The position numbers and the translations under genes are program-made. A DNA stretch of 38,117 nt from Desulfobulbus rhabdoformis (GTDB lineage: Bacteria; Desulfobacterota; Desulfobulbia; Desulfobulbales; Desulfobulbaceae): assembly GCF_016919065.1 (NCBI RefSeq), contig NZ_JAFFQA010000047.1, positions 1 to 38,117 of the forward strand. Reading direction: 5' to 3'. Shown piece after piece: positions 1-9,084 of this stretch (the first letter of the stretch is position 1; every line of letters begins with the position of its first letter). Under the pieces are notes generated by a model, which was not told the DNA's origin, ran no database searches, and worked only from the letters and a program-made list of their open reading frames with translations.

Positions 1-160
1 GGCCATTAGGTTGTCGCCATTGCCACCGCTGGCAGAGAATTTTTGAGATCGCCGTGCGCCCCTTATCCCAATGGTCGGCAGTGATCTGACGAATTTCATC
101 CAGATCGTGCTGGTTGAGGTGGCGACCTCGAATTTTGTACATAGGTGCTGTGATTTCCAT
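1..160 (-). CDS. DUF4338-type protein, N-terminal part (runs off left edge)
   Basis: The reverse strand from position 160 reads ATG and stays open for 53 codons to the window edge. The peptide has MYKIRGR near the start, then DEIRQI and SKILCQRWQWRQPNG. The IRGR...LC.RW.WRQPNG pattern is what I know from the N-terminus of DUF4338 proteins. This family occurs in transposon-associated proteins and includes DruA of the Druantia defence system. Only the start is visible, so these two roles cannot be separated. The gene points out of the window, and its upstream side abuts a GNAT/PUA-like gene that has lost its beginning, so it probably belongs to an inserted element. Confidence 0.6.
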   Translation of the reverse strand, partial: MEITAPMYKIRGRHLNQHDLDEIRQITADHWDKGRTAISKILCQRWQWRQPNG

Positions 161-173
161 AACAGCACCGTAG

Positions 174-953
174 CAAATACTGGCTTACGACGCCAGCGAA
201 AAAATTAGACCCCGTGATCGGTTACCATTATTCGAATTCATTGAACACAATCATTATCAATTCTCATATTTTACCGCATTTCCAAAACAAGCTCAGCTTA
301 TCGCATTCGCCAATGATTTTGGATTTTTTGAGATCGAGAATGATGATTCACCCGATGAACTTGCTCTCTGTAAGAGATTTCAATATTCAACGGAAGAAGC
401 CGAAAAACAATCCTCCTTGGAGTTCCATATTAATTTTGGCCCAAGAATTACGAGTTTCAAAAACAATGCATCCTTCGTTGTGCCTATTAAGCCGGAATAT
501 CACCTGACCTTGTTCCCTGAATTGGGGCCAATGCAAACAAGCATTGCGCCTGTGCCATTAAAACCGTGTGGGAATGCAATCCGGAAGGCGTATATCTGTA
601 AGGCCTCGACGAAGAAAATTTCCGTCGGGGATAACCTTTTTTTCTATAGGTCCCGAGACATCTCCGCCATCACCTGCATAGGGATTGTAGAGAATATCAT
701 TCGCTCCAAAGATGCTTCTGAAATCGCTCGGTTTGTGGGCAAGAGGACGGTGTATCCTTTTGACGAAATAGTAGAAATGTGTAATTCAAAAGAGGTGTTA
801 GCTTTACTTTTCAGAATGGTAAAGGCAACTGGCCCTCCCTATATTCGCCTGCCAACACTTAGAAAAAATGGTATATTAAATGCGCAACCACAATCTATTA
901 CTGAACTTAGCGCAACGGCAATACAATGGATAAGGCTACACGTAGCGATGTAA
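174..953 (+). pseudogene. GNAT acetyltransferase/PUA-like (EVE/ASCH) protein, 5' end missing
   Basis: The frame is open from the stop at 171 to 953, but it contains no ATG, GTG or TTG before TTG at 417, and that TTG lies inside conserved-looking sequence. The upstream part reads like the end of a GNAT fold (FTAFPKQAQLIAFANDFGFFEI). The downstream part is PUA/EVE-like: NAIRKAYICKAS, GDNLFFYRS, IGIVE, VGKRTVYPFDEI and a final PQSI. I infer an acetyltransferase-PUA protein whose N-terminal half was removed when the DUF4338 element at 1-160 arrived. Translation from TTG 417 would give only the PUA-like half (178 aa). It overlaps the ASCH gene that follows by 28 bp, as in a coupled pair. Confidence 0.6.
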
Positions 954-1390
954 TCATGATTTCGATTCATCCCAAATTCGCCCATGCAATATTCAGGGGG
1001 GAAAAAAAGGTAGAATTTCGGAAGCTCAATATTCCGCGTCATGTCGAACACGTTGTGATGTATGTGACCGCTCCTGAAGGGAAAATTGCCGGTTATTTTA
1101 GCGTGAAAGATGTGATCGAAGCAAATCCGTCCGAGCTCTGGAGAAAATTCAAAAAGGTGTCCGGCACAACTGAAGATTTTTTCTTTGGGTATTATGGAAA
1201 CCAGGATGCTGGCCTGGGGCTTCTTGTGGATCGAGTGGAAGTGTTTAAGAATCCGATAGCGCTCGATCAGATTGCGACCGGGTGTCGCCCCCCCCAATCC
1301 TTTACATACGTCGATAACAATCTCTGGAAGGCGTTAAAGAGAAGGAAAAAACACACAAAAGCTCGATCTTTAGAAAAAAGCGAACTGTGA
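926..1390 (+). CDS. ASCH-domain (PUA superfamily) protein
   Basis: A 154-residue protein. It has ISIHPKFAHAIFRGEKKVEFRK near the N-terminus, the typical ASCH beginning (substrate-pocket K/E/R in GxKxxEFRK), then GYFSVKDV, FGYYGN and a final RPPQSFTYV. ASCH domains are thought to bind RNA or modified nucleotides. Homologues are often paired with a GNAT-PUA protein, matching the remnant directly upstream. Two starts are possible: ATG 926, inside the upstream gene, and ATG 956, just before ISIHPKF. The protein end overlaps the GTG start of the recombinase (GTGA at 1387-1390), so the two are probably translated together. I cannot tell whether it acts as a toxin-antitoxin component. Confidence 0.75.
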   Translation: MDKATRSDVIMISIHPKFAHAIFRGEKKVEFRKLNIPRHVEHVVMYVTAPEGKIAGYFSVKDVIEANPSELWRKFKKVSGTTEDFFFGYYGNQDAGLGLLVDRVEVFKNPIALDQIATGCRPPQSFTYVDNNLWKALKRRKKHTKARSLEKSEL

Positions 1391-2421
1391 GTGTTCGCCC
1401 CCATCCCACCAAATCCAAAAGTGAACCTGGGAAATGGTGGGTCATTGACATCGGACGTGGAAAGCAACGGGAACGTATTACCTTCAATGGTTCTTATGAG
1501 GAGGCCTGGAGGTACGAGCGATCCATACGGCAGCAACCCGATCACGTAGTCGAGGGATCCGTTCCAAAAATAAAGGATATGGTTGCCGTGTTCCTCGAGT
1601 GGTACCGTACGGAAAATTCAATCAATACTGTCAATGACATGCGTTTTTGCCTGGATAACCATATTGTTCCATGGTTCGGTAATTTTCAGCCAAAACAGTT
1701 GACCATCGCCCTGTTCAATAAATTCAAGGCGGATCTGCTCGAGCGGAATTTGGCCCCAGTCACGATCAATAAAAACCTGAGTTATCTCTCCAGCCTGTTG
1801 AAATGGGCTGCAGAGCATGGATACTGCCAGCCGTTGGCGTTCACCATTCCACGATTTTCCAAAAAGAAAACGACAGCTGAGCCGGTTCAGCCTTTGACTC
1901 GCCGCCAGGTGGACAAATTGTATGAATGCCTGGATCCAGAGTATCGGCTTATTTTTCTATTGATGGCGGACCATGGGCTCCGAAAGGAAGAAGCACTGAA
2001 CTTGCGGGTTGAAGATATCGACGAAGCCCGTAAGACAATCCGAGTTTATGGGAAGGGGAGCAAGTACAGAATCGTCCCTTTCCTGTCCATCAGGTTTGAA
2101 GAGGTATTAAACAAGGTCCTATCGGAACGGCTTGAAGGCTATCTGATCGTCAACCCTACAACCGGCAAACCATATTATTCAATCCGGAAAGGGTTGATTC
2201 GAGCAACGAAAAAGGCGGGACTGAGTCGGCAAGTATACCATCATTTGTTGCGGCATACTTTTGGATCCCTTGCAGCCGAGGCCGGGATGAACCCTTACGC
2301 GTTACAACGGATAATGGGGCACAGCAATATAGAGACAACGAACAAAATCTACACCCATGTCGGGCTCGATTTTGTCGGCGAAGAGGCCCGTAAAATCCGT
2401 GAGCAAGGGGGAGGGCGGTGA
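1387..2421 (+). CDS. Tyrosine recombinase (phage-integrase family)
   Basis: A 344-residue site-specific recombinase. An N-terminal SAM-like core-binding domain lies at about 65-150 (MVAVFLEWYRTENSINTVND...) and the catalytic domain at about 165-335. All catalytic residues are visible: Arg in DHGLRKEEAL, Lys in YGKGSKYR, HxxR in HHLLRHTF, His in GHSNIETT and the nucleophile Tyr in NKIYTHV. The start is GTG 1387, overlapping the stop of the ASCH gene by four bases. Length and motifs are intact, so it is probably active or recently active. A diverged 84-bp piece of a relative of this gene lies at 27317-27400. A strong hairpin follows at 2536-2578. It could serve integration of the left-edge element or of a larger island; no attachment site is proven. 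Confidence 0.9.
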   Translation: MSVRPHPTKSKSEPGKWWVIDIGRGKQRERITFNGSYEEAWRYERSIRQQPDHVVEGSVPKIKDMVAVFLEWYRTENSINTVNDMRFCLDNHIVPWFGNFQPKQLTIALFNKFKADLLERNLAPVTINKNLSYLSSLLKWAAEHGYCQPLAFTIPRFSKKKTTAEPVQPLTRRQVDKLYECLDPEYRLIFLLMADHGLRKEEALNLRVEDIDEARKTIRVYGKGSKYRIVPFLSIRFEEVLNKVLSERLEGYLIVNPTTGKPYYSIRKGLIRATKKAGLSRQVYHHLLRHTFGSLAAEAGMNPYALQRIMGHSNIETTNKIYTHVGLDFVGEEARKIREQGGGR

Positions 2422-2535
2422 CACTCCGTATCTGTGTTACCTTGTAACCATTTGAAATTAAAAACGATTAAAACGGATTTCTAATTCCTAATCCTGGTGT
2501 CGGAGGGGCGAAGCCTCTCTGGAACGCGAGAATAT

Positions 2536-2578
2536 CAGGCGCTTACGGCTCATGGCTGTAAGTGCTTGTCTTGTTTTT
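2536..2578 (+). terminator. Hairpin with T-rich tail after the recombinase
   Basis: A 13-bp stem (three G-U pairs) is formed by 2536-2548 and 2556-2568 with a 7-base loop, followed by TCTTGTTTTT. It sits 115 bp after the recombinase stop and can act as its terminator. Its right arm and loop closely resemble another hairpin at 23409-23441, so it may instead be part of a recombination site. Confidence 0.5.
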
Positions 2579-2584
2579 GGTGAT

Positions 2585-2603
2585 TTGTACAATTTCTGTA
2601 CAA
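2585..2603. promoter_or_regulatory. Perfect inverted repeat TTGTACA-N5-TGTACAA
   Basis: A 7-bp perfect inverted repeat with a 5-base spacer, shaped like a dimeric repressor operator. No convincing gene starts next to it; a leftward 66-codon ORF at 2611-2811 has no recognisable features. Its partner protein is unknown. Confidence 0.35.
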
Positions 2604-2847
2604 CTTTTTTTTAAGGCTCCACGCCGCACACTCCTATCTGAAAAAATACCACCAGAGAAAATGGTACTCGTCTCATAACGACCAAACAGAAGTTGTTCCA
2701 CCAGATCGAATACGGGCGGACTGCACTACCGCCACCCATGCCATAGAATTTGACTTCGGGAAGCAAGCTCAACAACAAGCCCTGCAAAGGCATGTATTTG
2801 TCACGAGTCAAGTTTTTGTGACACCTGAAGAGTCACAAACAATCCTT
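2604..2847. other. Gene-poor stretch
   Basis: No convincing gene is visible between the recombinase (stop 2421) and the ABC operon. Besides the hairpin, palindrome and direct repeats listed separately, this part holds only short ORFs without recognisable motifs. It may be decayed mobile-element sequence. Confidence 0.4.
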
Positions 2848-2889
2848 CCTTTTGTTCACATATCGACAATAATCGTTCCTTAATCGACA
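2848..2889 (-). promoter_or_regulatory. Tandem 21-bp direct repeat, candidate AraC-type operator (site B)
   Basis: Read on the minus strand, two abutting 21-bp units each begin TGTCGAT and contain GAAC at units 12-15. They match the repeats at 9989-10030 and 18524-18557 (TGTYGAY-N4-KAA-N-AA). A two-helical-turn direct repeat is the usual form of an AraC-family operator. It lies about 140 bp before the first ABC gene, upstream of a possible promoter (TTGAAG at 2924, TTTAAT at 2948). The orientation faces away from the ABC genes, which is a caveat. Confidence 0.5.
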
Positions 2890-3005
2890 GCGCTTTTGCC
2901 TTTCGGGCGCTATGTTGCGCGCTTTGAAGTTAGATGTAGCTAATTTTTTTAATTAATATAAAAATATAAGCGCTAACTTTTTTTGCGGCTGAAAGTTGCT
3001 GCATA

Positions 3006-4832
3006 GTGCTTCAATCCGGGAACGCCATGCTCGAAAAAAAATCACAACAACGCAAAACCGGCTTGATCAGGCTTCTTGAGATTGCCGGCACCAAAAAGTG
3101 GTGGCTGATCGGCTCCATGTGCCTGGCCGTGTTAGGGGCCATTGCCCAGTTTGTACCCTATATTGCCATCTATAATATCATCTGCGAACTGGCCGCCCAT
3201 GCCACATCTCTCCAGGACATCGACCAGAAGCTCATTTGGCACTGGGCATGGGTGAGTTTATGGTCGATTGTTATCTTTGGCGTGCTCACCTATACATCCG
3301 CCATGATGTCCCATATCGCCGCTTTTACCATCCTTTATGAAATGAGGGTGGCACTTGCCCGGAAGCTGGCCAATCTTCCCCTTGGTTATTTCAGCAAACG
3401 TTCCTCGGGTGAGCTGAAGAAAATCATGGCCGAAGATGTGGAACGCATCGAACTTTTTGTAGCCCATCATATCCCGGATCTCACCGCCGCCATGGTTTTT
3501 CCCCTGTTGGTGGTAACCTACCTTTTCTACATCGACTGGCGGCTGGCCCTGGTTGTTCTGGCTGTTTTTGCCGGGGCCATATCAATCCAGGCGGTGATGA
3601 TGATGCGGCCTTCGCAAAAAAAACAGTATAAGGACTATCACGCAGCCCTCGGGCGGATGAATGGCAGTATTGTCGAGTATGTACGTGGCATCCAGGTGGT
3701 CAAGGTGTTCAGCCGCAGCCTGAACAGTTTTGAGCGACTCCAGCAGGATATTGAGAATTTCCGCGATTTTTGCGTGGTGATTACTCAAAAATTCGCCATG
3801 ATCTACACCGGCTTTCTCACTCTGATTTCCTCGACCTTTGTCTTTCTTATTCCTGCCGCCATTGTACTGCTGCAACAGGCTCCCTCCTATGCCGATTATC
3901 TGCCCACGGTTCTTCTCTTTCTCATCCTGGGCGGTGGCGTATTTTTTCCTCTGCTAAAGCTCATGTTTCTTGCTGGTTTTTTAAATCAAAACACCCTGGG
4001 CATTGGCCTGATTGACGATATCCTGAACAGGACTGAAATCCCGGAGCCGGAGCAGCCGCTTAAGCCCAAGGGTGCGGATATTGTTTTTGAGAAGGTCACC
4101 TTTTCCTATGAGGATGATCCGGTAATAAAAAACATCACTTTTGTTGCTCCTGCAGGCAATGTTACCGCCGTGGTGGGGCCTTCCGGCGCTGGCAAGAGCA
4201 CCGTCGGCATGCTCACAGCCAGGTTCTGGGATGTGGACAGCGGACGGATTCTTATCGGCGGTGCACCCATTACCTCTATCCGTAGTGCTGACCTCATGGC
4301 ACATGTCGCCTTCGTCTTCCAGGACAACATGCTGTTTTTTGATACCATTGAGGAAAATATCCGCATGGGCAATGACAGAGTTTCCCATGAAGAGCTGATC
4401 GAAGCCTCCAAAGCCGCCCAGTGCCATGAATTTATAGAAGAGCTGGACCAGGGCTACCAAACCCTGGTCGGTGAAGGCGGCACCTACCTCTCCGGTGGTG
4501 AACAGCAACGTATTGCCCTTGCCAGAGCCATCTTAAAAGACGCTCCCATTGTCATTCTCGACGAGGCCACCGCCTATGCTGACCCGGAAAACGAGGGCAG
4601 AATTCTGGAGGCCTTTTCCCGCCTGATCAGCGGGAAGACGGTGCTGGTCATCGCCCATCGCCTCAGCACCATCACCAATGCCGATCAGATTCTGGTCATA
4701 GACCAGGGAGAGGTTGCAGAGCAGGGCAGGCATGAAGAACTACTTGCGCACCACGGAATATATGCCCGCATGTGGCAGACCTATACCCAATCGCGGGACT
4801 GGGTGCTGACCTCTCGCAGGGAGGATAATTGA
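3006..4832 (+). CDS. Half-size ABC transporter, YbtP/IrtA-like
   Basis: A 608-residue fused membrane-ATPase subunit. Hydrophobic segments fill about 30-330. The ATPase has Walker A GPSGAGKST at about 391, signature LSGGEQQR near 496, and Walker B ILDEATA near 517. The D-loop reads AYADPENE in place of the usual SALD, a change I associate with YbtP/IrtA-type siderophore importers, which are exporter-shaped yet import iron chelates. The GTG at 3006 gives the longest form; ATG 3027 (MLEKKS) is an equally plausible start, and neither has a strong ribosome site. The partner half-transporter follows 2 bp later and a TonB-dependent receptor completes the operon, so import of a chelate from the periplasm is the likely role. 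Export cannot be excluded. Confidence 0.85.
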   Translation: MLQSGNAMLEKKSQQRKTGLIRLLEIAGTKKWWLIGSMCLAVLGAIAQFVPYIAIYNIICELAAHATSLQDIDQKLIWHWAWVSLWSIVIFGVLTYTSAMMSHIAAFTILYEMRVALARKLANLPLGYFSKRSSGELKKIMAEDVERIELFVAHHIPDLTAAMVFPLLVVTYLFYIDWRLALVVLAVFAGAISIQAVMMMRPSQKKQYKDYHAALGRMNGSIVEYVRGIQVVKVFSRSLNSFERLQQDIENFRDFCVVITQKFAMIYTGFLTLISSTFVFLIPAAIVLLQQAPSYADYLPTVLLFLILGGGVFFPLLKLMFLAGFLNQNTLGIGLIDDILNRTEIPEPEQPLKPKGADIVFEKVTFSYEDDPVIKNITFVAPAGNVTAVVGPSGAGKSTVGMLTARFWDVDSGRILIGGAPITSIRSADLMAHVAFVFQDNMLFFDTIEENIRMGNDRVSHEELIEASKAAQCHEFIEELDQGYQTLVGEGGTYLSGGEQQRIALARAILKDAPIVILDEATAYADPENEGRILEAFSRLISGKTVLVIAHRLSTITNADQILVIDQGEVAEQGRHEELLAHHGIYARMWQTYTQSRDWVLTSRREDN

Positions 4833-4834
4833 CT

Positions 4835-6580
4835 ATGAATTATGTCGCTTTAATGAAATCTGCCACCATGGGACGTCCGGAACGGCTACGCCCCCTGATT
4901 CTATGGACCGTCTTTGAATATTTTCTGCGGGGAGCACCTTACGGTATTCTGCTGCTTATCCTCTGGGAGCTGTTCAAGCCCCTGCAGCAGCCCGGCACTG
5001 CCCTTGATCTGCAGCGGATCTGGCTGGTTTATGCGCTGCTGCTCATCATGCTGGTGCTGCTCTTTGTGGTCAGCCGCAAGGCCTATTTCATTGCCTACAA
5101 GGATTCCTATGAGATTTGTGCAGATGGCCGGCTTGCCATTGCCGCCCATCTCAGAAAGCTCTCCATGGGGTTTTACAATACCCGCGATCCGGGGGATATC
5201 GGGGCCTATCTGGTTTCGGATTACGCCAATATCGAGCAGATGATATCCCATCTCTTCCCGCAAATCTGCGGGGCCATTGCCGCTCCGACCACCCTGATCC
5301 TCTGCCTGCTCTTTATCAACTGGAAGCTGGCCCTGGCCGCGGCTTTGGTTATCCCTCTTGCCTGGCCCGCAGCATGGATTTCCTTTCGCATTATTTTGTA
5401 TTTCGGCAAGTGGCATCAGAAATACAAGGTGGCTGCTGCCTCACGCATGATCGAATACATTCAGACCATTCGCCTGATCAAGGCTTTTAACTTGAAAGGA
5501 GAAAAATTTGATCGCCTGGAGCAGTCTTTTCGTAATCTGAAGATTTACAGCATACGCCTTGAAGCCTCGGTGGGGCCCACGGTACTGTTCTCCGCCTTTA
5601 TCCTCCATGGTGGTCTGGTGTTGATCATCCTTTTCGGGCTCACGCTTTTAATGGCTGGCGAACTCTCGCTGCCCTTTTACATTATGTTTCTCGTCCTGGG
5701 TGCCAGAATTTATGAACCGCTCTTAAACGCCCTGGTTTTCATGGCTGAGCTTCATTATTACAGCCTGGGAGTGGATCGAGTCGAAAACCTGCGAAAGACG
5801 GCCCCACTGCCAGCAGGTCAGAGTGACCTACAGATTAGAGGACACAACATCCGCTTTGACAAGGTCTCTTTCAGCTATAACACAAGGCGGGTTCTGAGCG
5901 AGATCGACTTGAATATCCCCGAACGCGCCCTGACCGCCCTGGTCGGGCCTTCCGGTTCAGGAAAAACAACCCTCACCCGTTTGATTGCCCGATTCTGGGA
6001 TGTGGATCACGGACAAATCAGCCTGGATGGCCGCGATATCAGGGACTACAGCAACGAACAGCTGATGGCTAATCTCTCCATGGTTTTTCAGGACGTCTAC
6101 CTCTTTAACGACACCATTCTCAACAATATCCGTATTGGCAAACCAGGGGCAAATCGCGAGGAAATCATCGCGGCTGCCCAAAAAGCCTGCTGCCACAATT
6201 TTATCTCCGCTCTTCCCCTGGGGTACGACACCATGGTGGGCGAGAGCGGTAGCACTTTGTCCGGCGGGGAAAAGCAGCGGATCTCCATTGCCAGGGCGCT
6301 GTTAAAAGATGCACCGATCATTCTTCTCGATGAGGCCACTGCCGCCCTGGACCCGGAAAACGAAGTACATCTCCAGGCCGCCATTGATGAGCTGGTCTGC
6401 AATAAAACCGTGGTGGTCATTGCCCATCGCCTCAACACCATTGCCAGGGCGGATCAAATCGTAGTGCTTGAGCAGGGCCGCATTGTTGAGCTGGGCAAAC
6501 ACGATGATCTGCTGCAGAAAAACGGGCTCTATACTGCACTCTGGAATGAACAACAACGTATGAAGGGATGGAAATTTTAA
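4835..6580 (+). CDS. Half-size ABC transporter, YbtQ/IrtB-like
   Basis: A 581-residue partner subunit. The membrane domain spans about 20-320. The ATPase has Walker A GPSGSGKTT at about 371, signature LSGGEKQR near 475 and Walker B LLDEATAALDPENE near 498. This protein keeps a canonical D-loop (ALD) while its neighbour does not, the same asymmetry as in YbtP/YbtQ and IrtA/IrtB heterodimers. I prefer ATG 4835, preceded by GGGAGGA, over the in-frame TTG at 4829. The gene starts right after the stop of the first subunit (4832), and the TonB-dependent receptor starts 20 bp after its own stop, so the three are almost certainly one transcript. Confidence 0.87.
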   Translation: MNYVALMKSATMGRPERLRPLILWTVFEYFLRGAPYGILLLILWELFKPLQQPGTALDLQRIWLVYALLLIMLVLLFVVSRKAYFIAYKDSYEICADGRLAIAAHLRKLSMGFYNTRDPGDIGAYLVSDYANIEQMISHLFPQICGAIAAPTTLILCLLFINWKLALAAALVIPLAWPAAWISFRIILYFGKWHQKYKVAAASRMIEYIQTIRLIKAFNLKGEKFDRLEQSFRNLKIYSIRLEASVGPTVLFSAFILHGGLVLIILFGLTLLMAGELSLPFYIMFLVLGARIYEPLLNALVFMAELHYYSLGVDRVENLRKTAPLPAGQSDLQIRGHNIRFDKVSFSYNTRRVLSEIDLNIPERALTALVGPSGSGKTTLTRLIARFWDVDHGQISLDGRDIRDYSNEQLMANLSMVFQDVYLFNDTILNNIRIGKPGANREEIIAAAQKACCHNFISALPLGYDTMVGESGSTLSGGEKQRISIARALLKDAPIILLDEATAALDPENEVHLQAAIDELVCNKTVVVIAHRLNTIARADQIVVLEQGRIVELGKHDDLLQKNGLYTALWNEQQRMKGWKF

Positions 6581-6600
6581 CCCGAAAAAAGGAGAAAAGA

Positions 6601-8763
6601 ATGCAGGAGAGAGAACGGAAAAAATACCTGAAAAAAATTCTGCTGTTGTCATGCTGCATCGGCTGCAACATGCCTTTGCTGGCTGAGGAGGTCACGGCCG
6701 CAATGGATGCAGAAAACGAGCAGGCCACGAAGATGGGAACCATCACCGTTACAGCCAACAAGGTAGAGGAAGACATCCAGGACGTGCCCCAGAGTATTTC
6801 GGTGCTGGGGGAGGTGATACTGGAGGAAAAGGGCATCAGCGATGTCGGTGGAGTTATCCAAGAAATCCCCAATATGATGTCATCCAAAGGTATGCATGGC
6901 AATGCGGTGAGTTTCAGGGGGCTGAACCCCTCCACGTTTACCAACAGCAACCCCGTGGTCATTTATATTGACGGTGTGCCCATCATCAACCGCTACGGTT
7001 TTGATGCCTCCCTGGCCAATGTGGAGCGGGTCGAGGTGCTGCGCGGTCCCCAGGGAACCCTGTACGGTAAAGATGCCATTGGCGGAGTTATCAACATCGT
7101 CACCAAAGATCCGGAAAATGACTGGCATGGTATCCTCGGTGCCGAGTACGGCAGTTACAATTATATGCAGGGAACCTTTAATCTCAGCGGCGGTTTGGTT
7201 GAGGACAAGCTTTTTATGGGGATTAATGGCAAGTACCGGCAGGATGACGGCTGGATAGAAAATACCTATCCCGGTATGGGGTCAGATGGGAACGACACCG
7301 ATAACCTGCAGTTAAACGGCTTTTTCCTGTACACACCTACAGACCGTTTTACAGCAAGGTTCTCCTTAGCGTTGGACAACAAATCAGACGGTTGGTTGAA
7401 TGGCTATGCACTTCCCGTGGGACAGAATTTCAGCGATTTCAACAGGGACGATGCCGAAGATGTCAGCTTTGACAAGCCTACCTATATCGACACAGATAGC
7501 CTCTCTCAAAGTTTACAACTGAGCTATGCTTTTGACGCCCTGACCTTCAACTCAACAACCACTCACCTTAATCAGGATGTTGAGGGGGAGTATGATGCTG
7601 ATTTCATGTCCGGTACTTACTATGACGATCTGGTGCAGTTTAATTACAGTGAACTTGACGCTTATAGCCAGGAGCTTCGTTTAACCAGTAATAACGAGAC
7701 AGGAATTCGCTGGGTTGGGGGCTTATTTTTTGATACCGAAAATTTTGAGTCCGGTCCTTATGGCCAGCAGTTCCCCTATTATGACGAGTCCAACACCTTT
7801 TACGGCAACTATGAATACAATGCCATCTCTGAAACCGATACCTATACCTATGCTGCATTCGGGCAGGCCATGGTACCGATGGGAGAGCGTTTTGAGCTGA
7901 CCCTTGGCGGCAGGTATCAGCATATTGACAAGAGTATCGACCTGGATATGTATGCCCTGCCGGTGGGGACGGCCGGCGCGCCATCATATTCCTACTCGGG
8001 GGAGAAGAACTGGGATGTTTTCCTGCCCAAGGCAGCCCTTTCTTACAGGATCAACGACAACTGGAAGGCCTATGTCTCCTATTCTCAAGGCTACATGCCC
8101 GGCGGGTTTAATTTCTTTGCCACTTCCGGTACCGCCGAAGAAAACAGCTTTGAACCGGAAAAGACTGCGAATTACGAGATTGGCATCAAGGGCAGCCTGA
8201 ACCGGCTCCGTATCTCAGTGGCCCTGTTTTACATGGATATTGAGGATATCCACGTCTACAAGTCCAGTGCTCCTGGCATTTATTTGACGGATAATGCCGA
8301 CAGTGCGCATTCCCAGGGCATTGAAATTGATATGGCCTATCAGCTGACTGACAGTATTGAGCTGAGCGCAGCACTTGGCCTTGTTGAGGCAGAATACGAT
8401 AGCTATGATGCCGGTGGCGGTGTCATCTTTGATGGAGAGGATATCGAGAAAACACCTTCGTATACCGCAAATGCCGGTATTTCGTGGAGAAGCCCCCGCG
8501 GTTTTTACGCTAGGGCAGACCTGCGGGCAGCCGGAGAGACCTCTTTCTATGATGACCTGAACAAGACTTTTGTTGAAGATGACGCGTACATCACCGTTAA
8601 TGCCAAAGTAGGTTATCAGGCCGGTCTCTGGGACTTTTATGTCTATGGCAAAAACCTGACCGATGAAGAGTATATCGAGTCGTACCTCTCAAACGCCGGC
8701 TTTGCTCTGGCAGAATTCGGCGATCCTCTGACCATCGGTGCAGGAATTCGTTACCGGTTTTAA
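6601..8763 (+). CDS. TonB-dependent outer-membrane receptor
   Basis: A 720-residue receptor. An N-terminal signal sequence (about residues 8-27) is followed by the TonB-box-like MGTITVTA. The plug domain includes QDVPQSISVLG, VYIDGVP and VEVLRGPQGTLYGKDAIGGVINIVT. The 22-strand barrel ends in IRYRF with the terminal Phe needed for barrel insertion. No FecA-type signalling extension is present. ATG 6601 is chosen because AAGGAG precedes it by a normal distance; the in-frame ATG 6568 lies inside the upstream ABC gene. It shares the operon with the YbtPQ/IrtAB-like ABC pair, so it probably brings the ligand over the outer membrane. The ligand is not predictable from sequence; iron or another metal bound to an organic chelator is the best guess. 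Confidence 0.93.
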   Translation: MQERERKKYLKKILLLSCCIGCNMPLLAEEVTAAMDAENEQATKMGTITVTANKVEEDIQDVPQSISVLGEVILEEKGISDVGGVIQEIPNMMSSKGMHGNAVSFRGLNPSTFTNSNPVVIYIDGVPIINRYGFDASLANVERVEVLRGPQGTLYGKDAIGGVINIVTKDPENDWHGILGAEYGSYNYMQGTFNLSGGLVEDKLFMGINGKYRQDDGWIENTYPGMGSDGNDTDNLQLNGFFLYTPTDRFTARFSLALDNKSDGWLNGYALPVGQNFSDFNRDDAEDVSFDKPTYIDTDSLSQSLQLSYAFDALTFNSTTTHLNQDVEGEYDADFMSGTYYDDLVQFNYSELDAYSQELRLTSNNETGIRWVGGLFFDTENFESGPYGQQFPYYDESNTFYGNYEYNAISETDTYTYAAFGQAMVPMGERFELTLGGRYQHIDKSIDLDMYALPVGTAGAPSYSYSGEKNWDVFLPKAALSYRINDNWKAYVSYSQGYMPGGFNFFATSGTAEENSFEPEKTANYEIGIKGSLNRLRISVALFYMDIEDIHVYKSSAPGIYLTDNADSAHSQGIEIDMAYQLTDSIELSAALGLVEAEYDSYDAGGGVIFDGEDIEKTPSYTANAGISWRSPRGFYARADLRAAGETSFYDDLNKTFVEDDAYITVNAKVGYQAGLWDFYVYGKNLTDEEYIESYLSNAGFALAEFGDPLTIGAGIRYRF

Positions 8764-8795
8764 GTGTATTTCCAACCTGTTCAAAAAAGAGAAAA

Positions 8796-8852
8796 ATGAA
8801 GAAGCGTACTTTCTTATTCCTGTTTGTTGTTATGCTGGCATCCACGGCCTAG
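8796..8852 (+). pseudogene. Orphan signal-peptide fragment (18 codons)
   Basis: After a GAGAAAA stretch, ATG 8796 encodes MKKRTFLFLFVVMLASTA and then stops. This is a textbook secretion signal with nothing behind it. It is either the start of a lost periplasmic gene of the receptor operon or a chance leader. Strong hairpins follow at once. Confidence 0.35.
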
Positions 8853-8880
8853 GCCTACTCGGATTAACTGCTTTGAATCC

Positions 8881-8926
8881 CATGCCCATAAACTGGGGCA
8901 TGCCATGGCCCCCCTGTGGGGGCCAT
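8881..8926 (+). terminator. Two consecutive hairpins after the receptor operon
   Basis: The first stem pairs 8881-8887 with 8896-8902 (CATGCCC/GGGCATG). The second is a perfect 9-bp GC-rich stem, 8905-8913 with 8918-8926, and a 4-base loop. There is no clear T-run, so intrinsic termination is plausible but not textbook. They end the transcript that began at the ABC genes. Confidence 0.5.
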
Positions 8927-9084
8927 CTTCATTCCAGAGGTGAACAAGGACCACCTCTTGTTCCTGTGTGCTCTGGAAGCCGGCTGCAATCAATGCTCTG
9001 TCAGCTTCCGCTTCATACCAAGCGTTACCGCGCTGAAGAGAAATCCGGTGGTGGCATCTGGTGGATAGCTTTTTTTGTGTTCCA

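Noticed and set aside
2611..2811. Leftward 66-codon ORF between recombinase and ABC operon
   Set aside because: It has no ribosome site or known motif, and codes for an odd mixture of residues.
2862..2989. Fur box before the ABC operon
   Set aside because: The AT-rich sequence does not give a convincing match to the 19-bp Fur consensus; the direct repeat explains the region better.
3981..4508. Leftward 175-codon ORF inside the first ABC gene
   Set aside because: It lies opposite the ATPase domain, whose motifs are complete on the other strand.
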